Shown here: in pieces, positions 16,549 to 22,660 of the stretch
Position numbering within the stretch: the first letter of the stretch is position 1
Layout: each line of letters starts with the position of its first letter
IMG/VR virus record: IMGVR_UViG_3300033141_001078
Location: 1-42,160 of that record
Source of the DNA: a virus
Length of the DNA stretch: 42,160 nt
Reading direction: 5' to 3' (one strand)
The notes under the pieces: model-generated
Told to the model about the DNA's origin: nothing
What the model saw: only the letters and a program-made list of their open reading frames with translations
The model's database searches: none
Translations under genes and position numbers: made by a program

Positions 16549-16569
16549 TATAGGTTGGTTGGCTTTTTT

Positions 16570-16641
16570 CTATCTCGCCGGTATGGCATCCGCATATTTT
16601 GCCGTCACCACAGGATTGATTTTTTCAGCTTTTATGCTCAT
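16570..16641 (-). CDS. Possible micro-ORF, 23 aa
   Basis: MSIKAEKINPVVTAKYADAI plus three residues, with an AGGTGG SD 5 nt upstream of the ATG. It sits in the gap between the large terminase stop and the next gene. Too short to judge; it may serve as a translated spacer. Confidence 0.35.
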   Translation of the reverse strand: MSIKAEKINPVVTAKYADAIPAR

Positions 16642-16656
16642 TTTACCACCTATAAG

Positions 16657-17973
16657 CTACTTAAAGCTCCAATCTTTCTTACTTATATCGTTAGCAGGTA
16701 AAATCTGGTCCACTGGGCTGGCTGGTTTATAGCTTACCGCTAAGTACCGCAACGCCGCAACCAAATCAAAATGCCCATCTTCAGTAGCGTCCTCATCTAA
16801 CACTGGTACGATTGTACCATACCTAGTCTCTCGCCAGCTCAGAGTCTCCATTTCCCGCACCAGTTGCTTATTCTCCGCCGTGTTAAAAACAAACAATCGA
16901 GGTGCGTTCTCGAACTTTCGCTCGTCTGGTAACCTTACCGTGTGCCCAGGAATCGGTTTCAACATTTGATTAACACTCTCAACACAGTATTCTACCCAGC
17001 CACGGGCTCCCTGACCTATTTCCTTGTTCGCCGGTTGGATGTGAAGGTTATGCTGGTCAAACTCAGTAAACCACTGCCCACCAGAAGGGTCACCCCAAAT
17101 TGGTACAAACATTCCATAATCTTGCGCCCTGATAGCATCAGCGTGTTCTTTTATCGTCCGCCCAGAGTCCCTGTAGGATTTATCAACAAACCAGTTACCA
17201 TCGTAGTCTATTCGTACCCTCACAGAGGCCGTAGGATGCGCGCTACCGTAGTCTATCCCCCTTGCCGCTACCCATGTATCCGGAACATCAAAAGGCGAAA
17301 TTAGGTGTATCCTACGGTCCCAGGATTTGAATGCTAACCCAGTCGCCTTTCTAAAATCTGCCAAGTACTCCTGGGCAAAAGTATCTTCAGTTAACTCCCC
17401 TCTTGCTCTCTCTATTTCTCCCCGTGGTATCCTGGGATTGTCGTAGGTTGTGAATTGCCAAGACTTGTATGATCCCGTGCCACGTTGCCCCAACTCATAC
17501 AGATCGTGGAAATGATTATAACCTTTCGGTGTGGAAATAAAGATTGCCGGCGCCTCATAATCAGTTAGCGTGGGCCTTAGAACCTCGCCCCACAGCCACT
17601 CCCAGCCCCTGATACTAGCAATCTCGTCAATCACCAATCCTCGGAGTTTAACACCACGCAAAGCGTCGGGGTTCTCAGCCCCCTTTAGCTCCATCTTGCT
17701 ACCGTTTTTCAGTAACACTGACAGCTCTTGTTCGTTTTTCTTAGCAATCCAACTCTTTGGGATCTCTTTGTCTAGCTCGGCCCAGTGGATCATCTTGCTT
17801 TGTCTATAAGTAGGGGAGACAATCCAATAAAGCCCCGTGTTTTCAGTAGCCCATTTCAGGGCAATCATCCTACTGAGCACGGATTTGCCAGCTCTTCGAC
17901 CAGCACAGACAACACGGAAACGATGCGGATCTTTAGCTACCTCTGATTGCCACGGTAAGAGTTTAACTTTCAT
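16657..17973 (-). CDS. terL: Terminase large subunit, 438 aa
   Basis: ATP-driven DNA packaging motor and nuclease. Walker A CAGRRAGKS at residues 23-31, Walker B LVIDE at 113-117, coupling motif STP at ~147-149. The RNase H-like nuclease has acidic residues in GIDYGS (~239-244), WGDPSG (~293-298) and GHFDLVAALRYL near the C-terminus. Length is normal. The start overlaps the small terminase by 11 nt. Confidence 0.95.
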   Translation of the reverse strand: MKVKLLPWQSEVAKDPHRFRVVCAGRRAGKSVLSRMIALKWATENTGLYWIVSPTYRQSKMIHWAELDKEIPKSWIAKKNEQELSVLLKNGSKMELKGAENPDALRGVKLRGLVIDEIASIRGWEWLWGEVLRPTLTDYEAPAIFISTPKGYNHFHDLYELGQRGTGSYKSWQFTTYDNPRIPRGEIERARGELTEDTFAQEYLADFRKATGLAFKSWDRRIHLISPFDVPDTWVAARGIDYGSAHPTASVRVRIDYDGNWFVDKSYRDSGRTIKEHADAIRAQDYGMFVPIWGDPSGGQWFTEFDQHNLHIQPANKEIGQGARGWVEYCVESVNQMLKPIPGHTVRLPDERKFENAPRLFVFNTAENKQLVREMETLSWRETRYGTIVPVLDEDATEDGHFDLVAALRYLAVSYKPASPVDQILPANDISKKDWSFK

Positions 17974-18361
17974 CCTCGATGAACTCTACCTTCATATTCT
18001 TAGCGGCAAATTGGAAATTTGTATCTGGTTCACTCTTATAACCCAAAAACTTAGCACTAGTTTTGATATAACTCTCTTTGGCTCTCCAGTCTCGGTTTGA
18101 CTTTAGCTCCAATAAAGTTTCACCAATTGATTCTTCATCTACACCTTGCTTTCTTAGCGCCCGTTGTAAAGCATTTTGAACATTAGGTTTACTTAGGAGC
18201 TGACTAGCATTTACACTAGCTACCTGTCCCTTAGCATCGTAAACCTCACTATATGCTCTTGTGGCACTCTTGCCCTCTGCTATCTTTTTAATCACCATAG
18301 CTTGTCTAGGATTTAACTTGGGGGTTTTCTTAGAGACTTTCTTAGGAGTTTTCTTTGACAT
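17963..18361 (-). CDS. terS: Terminase small subunit, 132 aa
   Basis: DNA-recognition subunit. Lys-rich N-terminal tail, then LNPRQAMVIKKIAEGKSATR ... VNASQLLSKPNVQNAL, the helix-turn-helix of the terminase_2 type, then a coil and SAKFLGYKSE, the family's usual end pattern. Acidic C-terminus. Overlaps the upstream small gene by 20 nt and the large subunit by 11 nt. Confidence 0.9.
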   Translation of the reverse strand: MSKKTPKKVSKKTPKLNPRQAMVIKKIAEGKSATRAYSEVYDAKGQVASVNASQLLSKPNVQNALQRALRKQGVDEESIGETLLELKSNRDWRAKESYIKTSAKFLGYKSEPDTNFQFAAKNMKVEFIEDES

Positions 18362-18503
18362 TTATTTCTAGCTCCTTTCCTTGTAAAGTAGGAAGCTCCT
18401 TGATCTTATTATACTCCGATTCGGGGACCTCGAAGGTCACTCTCCATCCTCTATCCACTCTTAGTTGTTTAATGAATGGATCAAATGCTAGAAATTTAAT
18501 CAT
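18342..18503 (-). CDS. Small hypothetical protein, 53 aa
   Basis: Fills the apparent gap between the zinc protein and the small terminase. ATG overlaps the upstream stop by 8 nt and the stop lies 20 nt inside terS. The text RGWRVTFEVPESEYNKIKEL, then LQGKELEINV, has the beta-alpha-beta flavour of small phage proteins that bind DNA or another protein. No clear SD; translational coupling is likely. Confidence 0.65.
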   Translation of the reverse strand: MIKFLAFDPFIKQLRVDRGWRVTFEVPESEYNKIKELPTLQGKELEINVKENS

Positions 18504-18708
18504 GGGCCCGGTGATACGTATCTTCTTTCCACCATTTTATATCTTGATCGGGTTTTGGTAGGTCTTTTGGTGTTTTGGCTCCTTTGACTATATTATAACA
18601 ATCCATACATAACCAGTATTTTTTGCTTTGGAATCTTTTTTGGCGGCAATCTTCGGAATAGTATCCTTTCTTTCCTACTCTTATACCACAACGAGCGCAG
18701 TACCGCAT
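18496..18708 (-). CDS. Zinc-ribbon (HNH-neighbour type) protein, 70 aa
   Basis: First gene of the packaging operon. Two knuckles are visible: YCARCG at residues 3-8 with SEDC, and LCMDC at 33-37, followed by HRAH at the end. It resembles the Cys-rich N-terminal half of phage HNH proteins, but I do not see a full H-N-H. No SD; its ATG lies 6 nt after a TAGTAT box, so a leaderless message is predicted. Confidence 0.65.
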   Translation of the reverse strand: MRYCARCGIRVGKKGYYSEDCRQKRFQSKKYWLCMDCYNIVKGAKTPKDLPKPDQDIKWWKEDTYHRAHD

Positions 18709-18714
18709 ATTTTT

Positions 18715-18743
18715 ATACTACACTATTGAGTTTTGGGTTACAA
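18715..18743 (-). promoter_or_regulatory. Promoter P3 for the packaging operon
   Basis: Minus strand: -35 TTGTAA (18738-18743, 5 of 6 match TTGACA only in part), 17-bp spacer ending AGTG, -10 TAGTAT (18715-18720). The ATG of the 18496-18708 gene begins 6 nt later. It stands back to back with the plus-strand promoter at 18766-18794. Confidence 0.55.
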
Positions 18744-18765
18744 GTTATGTGTTACTTGCTACCAC

Positions 18766-18794
18766 TTGACACGGGTTTAGGGTTGTGCTAGGAT
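18766..18794 (+). promoter_or_regulatory. Promoter P4 for the plus-strand micro-gene block
   Basis: TTGACA (18766-18771), exact 17-bp spacer, TAGGAT (18789-18794). The spacer ends GGTTGTGC, matching the GRTTGTG word of the other promoters. The first ATG is at 18802, 7 nt past the -10, with no SD. Divergent from P3 by about 20 bp between their -35 boxes, so one bound protein could control both. Confidence 0.8.
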
Positions 18795-18801
18795 TATGGT
18801 G

Positions 18802-18933
18802 ATGAAGAACCTAGTATTGATTATCCTTATTATCACAGCGTTATTCCTTGCGGCTTCCAAGCCGGTCGAACGATACGATACTACTTGGACACCATCACGG
18901 ATTTATAAATTGGAAGTGGGGGGGAGGCAATGA
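18802..18933 (+). CDS. Small exported or membrane peptide, 43 aa
   Basis: Starts MKNLVLIILIITALFLAASK: a short basic N-terminus, a strong hydrophobic core and an AAS cleavage-like end, so a signal peptide or single anchor. The remainder is short and polar with WTPSRIY. First gene after P4, predicted leaderless. Its stop overlaps the next ATG (ATGA at 18930-18933). Confidence 0.7.
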   Translation: MKNLVLIILIITALFLAASKPVERYDTTWTPSRIYKLEVGGRQ

Positions 18934-19070
18934 AACGGACCCAAGCCGAGTTACGCGTGGAGTGGAAACGCAAAAGGAAAGCGTGGCTAGCAACAAGGGG
19001 AAAACCCAAAAAGCAAAAGAAGTTGCTAGACCTGTTGAACGAGATTGCCGAGAAGGAGTTAGAGCAATGA
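18930..19070 (+). CDS. Small highly basic protein, 46 aa
   Basis: Lys/Arg-rich helix (ELRVEWKRKRKAWLATRGKP) followed by a Leu/Glu-rich amphipathic helix (LLDLLNEIAEKELEQ). Likely binds nucleic acid or a protein partner. Linked by ATGA overlaps on both sides (18930-18933 and 19067-19070), so the three genes should be made in fixed ratio. Confidence 0.7.
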   Translation: MKRTQAELRVEWKRKRKAWLATRGKPKKQKKLLDLLNEIAEKELEQ

Positions 19071-19288
19071 GGGCGGAGAAGTTACTAGAGAACGAGACAA
19101 GCCTACAAGACCCCACCAAAGAGGCCGCAATGCCAGGGGATAAAATGAAATCAACAATCGGAGCAATTATAGAGGCACACGCCAACGGGAAGCTAACAAC
19201 AGCACAAGCTGTAAAACTGATTGCGGCCTGTCGGCCCGAGACAATGATTATCAGGGACGCATTCAAGACCAAAGGACGCAAGAGCTGA
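19067..19288 (+). CDS. Small protein of the coupled trio, 73 aa
   Basis: The true start is the ATG at 19067 in the ATGA overlap; the frame is open further upstream, but that part is a shadow of the two preceding genes. Residues 29-55 (STIGAIIEAHANGKLTTAQA then VKLIAACRP) look like a short helical hairpin. The C-terminus is basic. Function unknown. Confidence 0.7.
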   Translation: MRAEKLLENETSLQDPTKEAAMPGDKMKSTIGAIIEAHANGKLTTAQAVKLIAACRPETMIIRDAFKTKGRKS

Positions 19289-19313
19289 GGCTCGCGCTAT
19301 CCTGCGGACGGGA

Positions 19314-19372
19314 GGGGCGCTAGCTAAAATATAAGGCCCGATGGCCACTTTATAACCTAGCCCAAGCGCCCC
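19314..19372 (+). ncRNA. 59-nt structured RNA element
   Basis: A long near-continuous hairpin: GGGGCGCT/AGCGCCCC (19314-19321 with 19365-19372), GCTA/TAGC (19323-19326 with 19358-19361), TATAA/TTATA (19330-19334 with 19350-19354), GGCC/GGCC (19335-19338 with 19343-19346), loop CGAT. There is no T run, so it is not a standard terminator. It lies in the 119-nt gap between two small genes. It could stabilise or process the message, act in trans, or be a protein-binding site. Confidence 0.6.
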
Positions 19373-19407
19373 ACCCAATACATTAGATTAGATTGGGGGT
19401 GTTGGAT

Positions 19408-19578
19408 ATGAGATACCAAATTAACAGCGTTTACATTACAGCTAAGAACCTACCAGAGGCATTAGATTATACCGATTACTACATTAGGGGGTTGTTAGAT
19501 TGGCGGGATATCATCAAAAGAGGAATTAGGGTCGGGAGGGAACCAAAGAGACCTATTATTGTTGAATTACCATTCTAA
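19408..19578 (+). CDS. Small hypothetical protein, 56 aa
   Basis: ATG at 19408 with GGGGGTG 7 nt upstream; a TTG at 19393 lies within that SD and is not used. The text (MRYQINSVYITAKNLPEALD, YYIRGLLDWRDIIKRGI, RPIIVELPF) suggests a small alpha/beta fold. No known family. Confidence 0.7.
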   Translation: MRYQINSVYITAKNLPEALDYTDYYIRGLLDWRDIIKRGIRVGREPKRPIIVELPF

Positions 19579-19591
19579 GGAGGTGATAGCA

Positions 19592-19753
19592 ATGGACCCA
19601 GAAGTCAGACAAGACGATGATAGAGGATATGATGAGTGGAAAGACAGTGTGCTAGAACAAGCCCACGAGCTGAAAGACGAGGGGCTGATTACCCCAGAAC
19701 AACAGAGGAATTGGATAGGTTGTGCGCTCATTGTATTAAATTACGAGCGTTGA
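19592..19753 (+). CDS. Small acidic protein, 53 aa (possibly frameshifted)
   Basis: Perfect SD AAGGAGGTGAT (19578-19588) before the ATG at 19592. Acidic, helical, with ELKDEGLITPEQQ, the turn seen in SHOCT-like helical pairs. After codon 38 the text becomes odd (RNWIGCALIVLNYER), while the -1 frame continues sensibly (see 19705-19824). Either the frame ends here or a 77-residue protein is made by a -1 shift. Confidence 0.6.
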   Translation: MDPEVRQDDDRGYDEWKDSVLEQAHELKDEGLITPEQQRNWIGCALIVLNYER

Positions 19754-19824
19754 AGGAGCAAGCCAACGAGAGGCAAGGGTACTTTGATGCTTCGATGGAA
19801 GGAACAGAGCACCCAGATTTGTGA
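19705..19824 (+). CDS. Candidate -1-frame continuation of the 19592 gene
   Basis: Moving back one base after CAG (19703-19705) gives PEQQ-EELDRLCAHCIKLRAL and a normal polar end, total 77 residues with a CxxC. Its stop (19822-19824) overlaps the GTG of the next tiny gene (GTGA), the same coupling used elsewhere in this block, which argues that the frame is real. No classic slippery heptamer is present, so a mutation or an assembly error is as likely as programmed shifting. Confidence 0.4.
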   Translation, partial: EELDRLCAHCIKLRALKEQANERQGYFDASMEGTEHPDL

Positions 19825-19886
19825 TAAAGCTAATTTGGTTACTAGTTACAATCGTAATCGGTATCCTGATTACCATAAAAGATTAG
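19821..19886 (+). CDS. Tiny membrane peptide, 21 aa
   Basis: GTG start overlapping the upstream stop (GTGA at 19821-19824). The product MIKLIWLLVTIVIGILITIK plus Asp is essentially one transmembrane helix with a basic end. Comparable peptides act as holin-like or inhibitor peptides; here that is only a suggestion. Confidence 0.5.
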   Translation: MIKLIWLLVTIVIGILITIKD

Positions 19887-19901
19887 GCCACTTAGGCCAC
19901 T
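19884..19901. repeat. Tandem 9-mer TAGGCCACT x2
   Basis: TAGGCCACT occurs twice in tandem at 19884-19892 and 19893-19901, and a third time at 20086-20094 inside the terminator stem, so the three copies flank the two-TM gene at 19918-20076. Possible slippage product or binding sites. Confidence 0.5.
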
Positions 19902-19917
19902 AAGGGGGTGATAATTT

Positions 19918-20076
19918 ATGATAATAGACAAGATATTTGCGGTAATTTCGACACTGTGCTATGGCTACTGTTTTTACTTTATCTCTGCTACACCACCCCA
20001 CCCAGGAAAGATAGCCATAGGGATTGGGTTCGGCCTGTGCTACGGAGCAGCAATGGTTGCCTGGCTATCAAACTAA
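19918..20076 (+). CDS. Small two-helix membrane protein, 52 aa (holin candidate)
   Basis: AAGGGGGTGAT SD 7 nt before the ATG at 19918. Two hydrophobic segments (residues ~5-23, IFAVISTLCYGYCFYFISA; ~31-49, IAIGIGFGLCYGAAMVAWL) joined by a Pro/His/Lys turn. The size and topology fit a small class II holin or a membrane-acting host-takeover peptide. Last gene of the plus-strand block, 11 nt before a terminator. No homology recognised. Confidence 0.65.
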   Translation: MIIDKIFAVISTLCYGYCFYFISATPPHPGKIAIGIGFGLCYGAAMVAWLSN

Positions 20077-20087
20077 TCCAAAAAGTA

Positions 20088-20111
20088 GGCCACTCTCGAT
20101 TGAGGGTGGCC
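20088..20111. terminator. Bidirectional terminator between convergent units
   Basis: Stem GGCCACTCTC/GAGGGTGGCC (20088-20097 with 20102-20111, one G-U pair), loop GATT. Plus strand is followed by TTT; minus strand is followed by TACTTTTTGG. It ends both the plus-strand block and the minus-strand early operon that stops at 20117. Confidence 0.75.
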
Positions 20112-20116
20112 TTTGG

Positions 20117-21142
20117 TTACAGACTCAGCGCATAGCGAGCCGTCAACCCGTACTTCGGGTGGACGAAAAAGAGCGTTTGCTCTGGTACGCTAGCGACTCC
20201 CAGCCTCTCTTCTGCGTACGTGTCTGAATCTATCCAGGCCCCGTTCATTATCGCAACTATCTGGTTGAACCGGAAAATCCCAGCGCTGTGAAAATGCCCG
20301 AAGCAGAAGTAGTCCAGCTTTATCCTATCCCGATAGGCGGTCTGCCAGCGCATACTCTGCCTAGTGATTCCGTATATTGGGGTCGAATAATAGGACCTAA
20401 TTTGCGCACCGTGTGTCAAAAGTACACCTCGTCCCGCAATGCGGAACAGCGACTTCCAGTCATCAGGACCCGTTTTAAGGTGCCACTTCATCCTATCCTG
20501 CTTCCTCGTAGCATTCTCCAACGCCTTGTACAGAACATAGTCCCAGTTCGTACTCGTTGATGCCGTCCACTTGGCCGCCGGTGTGCGCCCGTGATTGCCC
20601 TTTGCGCACTGTACCTCCACCGACTCAAAGTTCTCCAGACAGAAGTAGAGAAACTTGGTGAACTCGGGCAACCCGATAGAGAACACCTGGTCCAAAACAG
20701 GGACATTTATCAACTCGAACTGGCCCGGGAACAGACTTTCCCCGTCCACCAAATCGCCACCAAACATCACGACCAGCTTCTTGATAGGCCGAATACTACG
20801 CAAGGCGCTAACTATGCTTAGAATCGACCTCTCGAGCTTACGCAGGCGTTTGGCGAAGACTTTCGGGTTGTACGTTCTGGTCCTCTTGCCGATGTGGGAA
20901 TCCGAGATGAAGATAACCGCCACCTCTTCCGTCTCGGACATCTTTGGAGCCGGGAAGCTCGGTATCTCGATTGGCGGTAGTGATAGCACCGAGTCCCTGA
21001 CGACATCGACAATGCGGTCTGCGACCTCAATCTCTTTTTCCTGCGACCTGAGCAACCTGTTGACCCTGCGGACACTAGCCTTGAGGCTCTTGCGTTCCTT
21101 CGCCCATTCCCTTTTGAGCTTCTTGACATCTTTCTCCTCCAC
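20117..21142 (-). CDS. Calcineurin-like metallophosphoesterase, 341 aa
   Basis: All family motifs are present in order: ISDSHIGK (D-x-H), GGDLVDGE (GD), KGNHGR (GNH), LLTHGAQ, FGHFHSAG (GHxH). Residues 1-60 form a basic coiled coil (REWAKERKSLKASVRRVNRL), an added oligomerisation part. Phage relatives include Mre11/SbcD-like nucleases and phosphodiesterases. GTG start with SD GGAGGTG, overlapping the preceding gene by 68 nt. By eye this gene is richer in G+C than the nearby early genes, which may point to transfer. Confidence 0.85.
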   Translation of the reverse strand: MEEKDVKKLKREWAKERKSLKASVRRVNRLLRSQEKEIEVADRIVDVVRDSVLSLPPIEIPSFPAPKMSETEEVAVIFISDSHIGKRTRTYNPKVFAKRLRKLERSILSIVSALRSIRPIKKLVVMFGGDLVDGESLFPGQFELINVPVLDQVFSIGLPEFTKFLYFCLENFESVEVQCAKGNHGRTPAAKWTASTSTNWDYVLYKALENATRKQDRMKWHLKTGPDDWKSLFRIAGRGVLLTHGAQIRSYYSTPIYGITRQSMRWQTAYRDRIKLDYFCFGHFHSAGIFRFNQIVAIMNGAWIDSDTYAEERLGVASVPEQTLFFVHPKYGLTARYALSL

Positions 21143-21293
21143 TGGACACCTCCTCTATGGCTTCTCGAAGTTCTTTCTCTACCGCCCTGATTGTATCTTC
21201 GATATCTTGCGAGCCATCCCGCAAACGATACAGGCGGTAAAGTTCGTTCTTTAACCGGCCGACCTTGGGTCCTAGATACACTCTTACTGACAT
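21075..21293 (-). CDS. Small helical protein, 72 aa
   Basis: SD TAGGAGGAAGAG directly before ATG. Residues 1-50 (VGRLKNELYRLYRLRDGSQD, then TIRAVEKELREAIEEV) form a coiled-coil-like helix pair. The last 22 residues overlap the phosphoesterase start in another frame and are Gly/Gln-rich, so only the first part may matter. Confidence 0.6.
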   Translation of the reverse strand: MSVRVYLGPKVGRLKNELYRLYRLRDGSQDIEDTIRAVEKELREAIEEVSSGGERCQEAQKGMGEGTQEPQG

Positions 21294-21302
21294 CTCTTCC
21301 TC

Positions 21303-21443
21303 CTATCTTTTTCTGAACCTACCGCATTCGCCACACTTCCAACGCTTATAGCGTTCGATGTAAACGTGTAGCGTTACCTTGCGGCAGTGCGGACACTTGA
21401 GCCGTTTCGTTACCGCCCGCTTCTTAAATCTCGCTATCCCCAT
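21303..21443 (-). CDS. Zinc-ribbon protein, 46 aa
   Basis: Two knuckles CPHC (residues 17-20) and CGEC (37-40) with a basic surround (ARFKKRAVTKRLK; RFRKR end): a minimal nucleic-acid-binding zinc ribbon. SD CTAGGAGGAAGAG identical to that of the 21293 gene. Confidence 0.7.
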   Translation of the reverse strand: MGIARFKKRAVTKRLKCPHCRKVTLHVYIERYKRWKCGECGRFRKR

Positions 21444-21452
21444 CTCTTCCTC

Positions 21453-21575
21453 CTAGTACCAGGTTACGTGTGGTTGGTCATCGGGTTCCGTATCCTTGTC
21501 ACGCCGTCCCAACAAAATGAACGGGAGCAACGCTACCAGGAACAATCCTACCACGGCCAAGAGTTGCTTTATCAT
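21453..21575 (-). CDS. Small single-pass membrane protein, 40 aa
   Basis: MIKQLLAVVGLFLVALLPFI then LLG is one hydrophobic helix, followed by RRDKDT and an acidic tail. It follows the positive-inside rule reversed or a signal anchor. SD AAAGGAGGAGGAG before ATG. Unknown function. Confidence 0.65.
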   Translation of the reverse strand: MIKQLLAVVGLFLVALLPFILLGRRDKDTEPDDQPHVTWY

Positions 21576-21609
21576 CTCCTCCTCCTTTATTTTAATGTGC
21601 CAATCTTTT

Positions 21610-21678
21610 GGCTGGGAGCTAGGAGCGATGGCGTTTTTGAAACATCGCCCTAACCCACTGGTTTCCCAGCTCCCAACC
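21610..21678. other. Large inverted-repeat hairpin
   Basis: GGCTGGGAGCT (21610-21620) pairs with AGCTCCCAACC (21668-21678), and inside it GCGATG (21625-21630) pairs with CATCGC (21643-21648). It lies between the HNH gene stop and the next small gene, with no T run directly after the stem. Could protect the 3' end of the HNH message or be a processing site. Confidence 0.5.
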
Positions 21679-21684
21679 GATTAT

Positions 21685-22056
21685 CTATTTTTTTCGTGCG
21701 TTATGTAGCAGCTTATGACAAGACCTACATAAAAAGACCACTTCCAGAGGCTTGTTGTAATCTTCGTGATGTGCCTCCCCTAAATCTTTCCCACACTCTT
21801 GGCAGACTAATCTTTCTAACTTTCCAGTTTCAATTGCATACCACACCTTACTCTTAGCATTGTGTGCTAATTTATCCCGCTCTGTCTTCCTCTCGTACTC
21901 ACGATAGTATTCCTTTCTGTCTCTGTGCCTAGTCCGCTCATACGCACGGGCACAGTCTTTACACCTCGACCCAACTCCCCCAGTTCGGGTCTTGTCCTTA
22001 AAAAACTCGGTGGGTGGCTTTCTTTTTCCACAGAGGTAACATCTATAGAGCTCCAT
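21685..22056 (-). CDS. HNH endonuclease, 123 aa
   Basis: CYLCGKRKPP with SRCKDC near the N-terminus, then CQECG, AHHEDYNKP (the first HH of the HNH motif, with N in NKP) and CRSCHKLLH. Typical small phage HNH nuclease with two CxxC zinc pairs. It has its own promoter (22066-22093) and no SD; the ATG is 9 nt past the -10, so a near-leaderless message is expected. Confidence 0.85.
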   Translation of the reverse strand: MELYRCYLCGKRKPPTEFFKDKTRTGGVGSRCKDCARAYERTRHRDRKEYYREYERKTERDKLAHNAKSKVWYAIETGKLERLVCQECGKDLGEAHHEDYNKPLEVVFLCRSCHKLLHNARKK

Positions 22057-22065
22057 ACTAGATGA

Positions 22066-22093
22066 AGTGTATCACAACCCACCCATTTGTCAA
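22066..22093 (-). promoter_or_regulatory. Promoter P5 before the HNH gene
   Basis: Minus strand: TTGACA (22088-22093), 16-bp spacer ending GGGTTGTGA, TACACT (22066-22071). The spacer word matches P1, P2 and P4. The start codon follows 9 nt after the -10. Confidence 0.75.
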
Positions 22094-22105
22094 TCCCCAC
22101 CCACC

Positions 22106-22333
22106 CTACCCTGATTTCTGTAATGGATTATCATCCATTTCGTTCAGCATAGCATCACCTCCCATCTCTTTCACCACTCCGCCCACCACCTTGTCGCTAC
22201 CACAGAAAGCTATCGACTTCTTTGGGGTTTCAATCATTATACAGACATCATCAAAATCAGAGAGCTTCCAGATTTCCTTAGCCAGCGCCAAAGCCGTCTT
22301 AGTATTTTTTACCTCAAACCACATCTTAACCAT
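22106..22333 (-). CDS. Hypothetical protein, 75 aa
   Basis: ATG overlaps the upstream stop (TAATG). An alpha/beta-like text (WFEVKNTKTALALAKEIWKL ... DDVCIMIETPKKSIAFCGSD) suggests a small ferredoxin-like fold. Last gene before promoter P5. Function unknown. Confidence 0.6.
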   Translation of the reverse strand: MVKMWFEVKNTKTALALAKEIWKLSDFDDVCIMIETPKKSIAFCGSDKVVGGVVKEMGGDAMLNEMDDNPLQKSG

Positions 22334-22647
22334 TATTTATCGCTCTCATCTTCTCGCTTTCGTACCATGCCCAAATGATGCTTAACAATCTGGGGGTGGG
22401 TCACACCAATTAACTGACCTATCTCCAACAGAGTCATCTTGTCAATATCCACACCAGATTCAATCAAATCCCGTATCTTCCGCTGCGTTGGGTGTATGGG
22501 CATCCGATAATTCTTAGTAGGAACCAGCTTCTCAAAAACCAACAACGCCGCCGCCTTGGCACTCTTAACAGGATACTTCTCTACCCTACCATCATCTTCA
22601 AAAAGAACTGACATTGGCTCACTCAAATTGACTATTATTTTATTCAT
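22333..22647 (-). CDS. LexA-type winged-helix DNA-binding protein, 104 aa
   Basis: Residues ~50-95 (PTQRKIRDLIESGVDIDKMT, then LLEIGQLIGVTHPQIVKHHL) are the DNA-binding domain seen in LexA and related repressors. No S24 peptidase part follows, so it cannot self-cleave. Strong SD (GAGGGGGTG). Candidate regulator of the phage promoters. Confidence 0.75.
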   Translation of the reverse strand: MNKIIVNLSEPMSVLFEDDGRVEKYPVKSAKAAALLVFEKLVPTKNYRMPIHPTQRKIRDLIESGVDIDKMTLLEIGQLIGVTHPQIVKHHLGMVRKREDESDK

Positions 22648-22660
22648 TGCCCACCCCCTC

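Noticed and set aside
16547-16552. Perfect TATAAT box on the minus strand
   Set aside because: It overlaps the start codon of the 16249-16548 gene and has no -35 at the right distance.
18848-19066. Upstream extension of the 19067-19288 frame
   Set aside because: It overlaps two better-supported small genes, and the ATGA overlap at 19067-19070 marks the start.
19193-19378. Minus-strand open frame over the RNA hairpin
   Set aside because: No SD; it runs antisense to a coupled gene, and the hairpin explains its apparent structure better.
21687-21693. Plus-strand T run after the 21610-21678 hairpin, as a terminator
   Set aside because: The T run is 8 nt from the stem, and is explained by Lys codons at the end of the HNH gene on the other strand.
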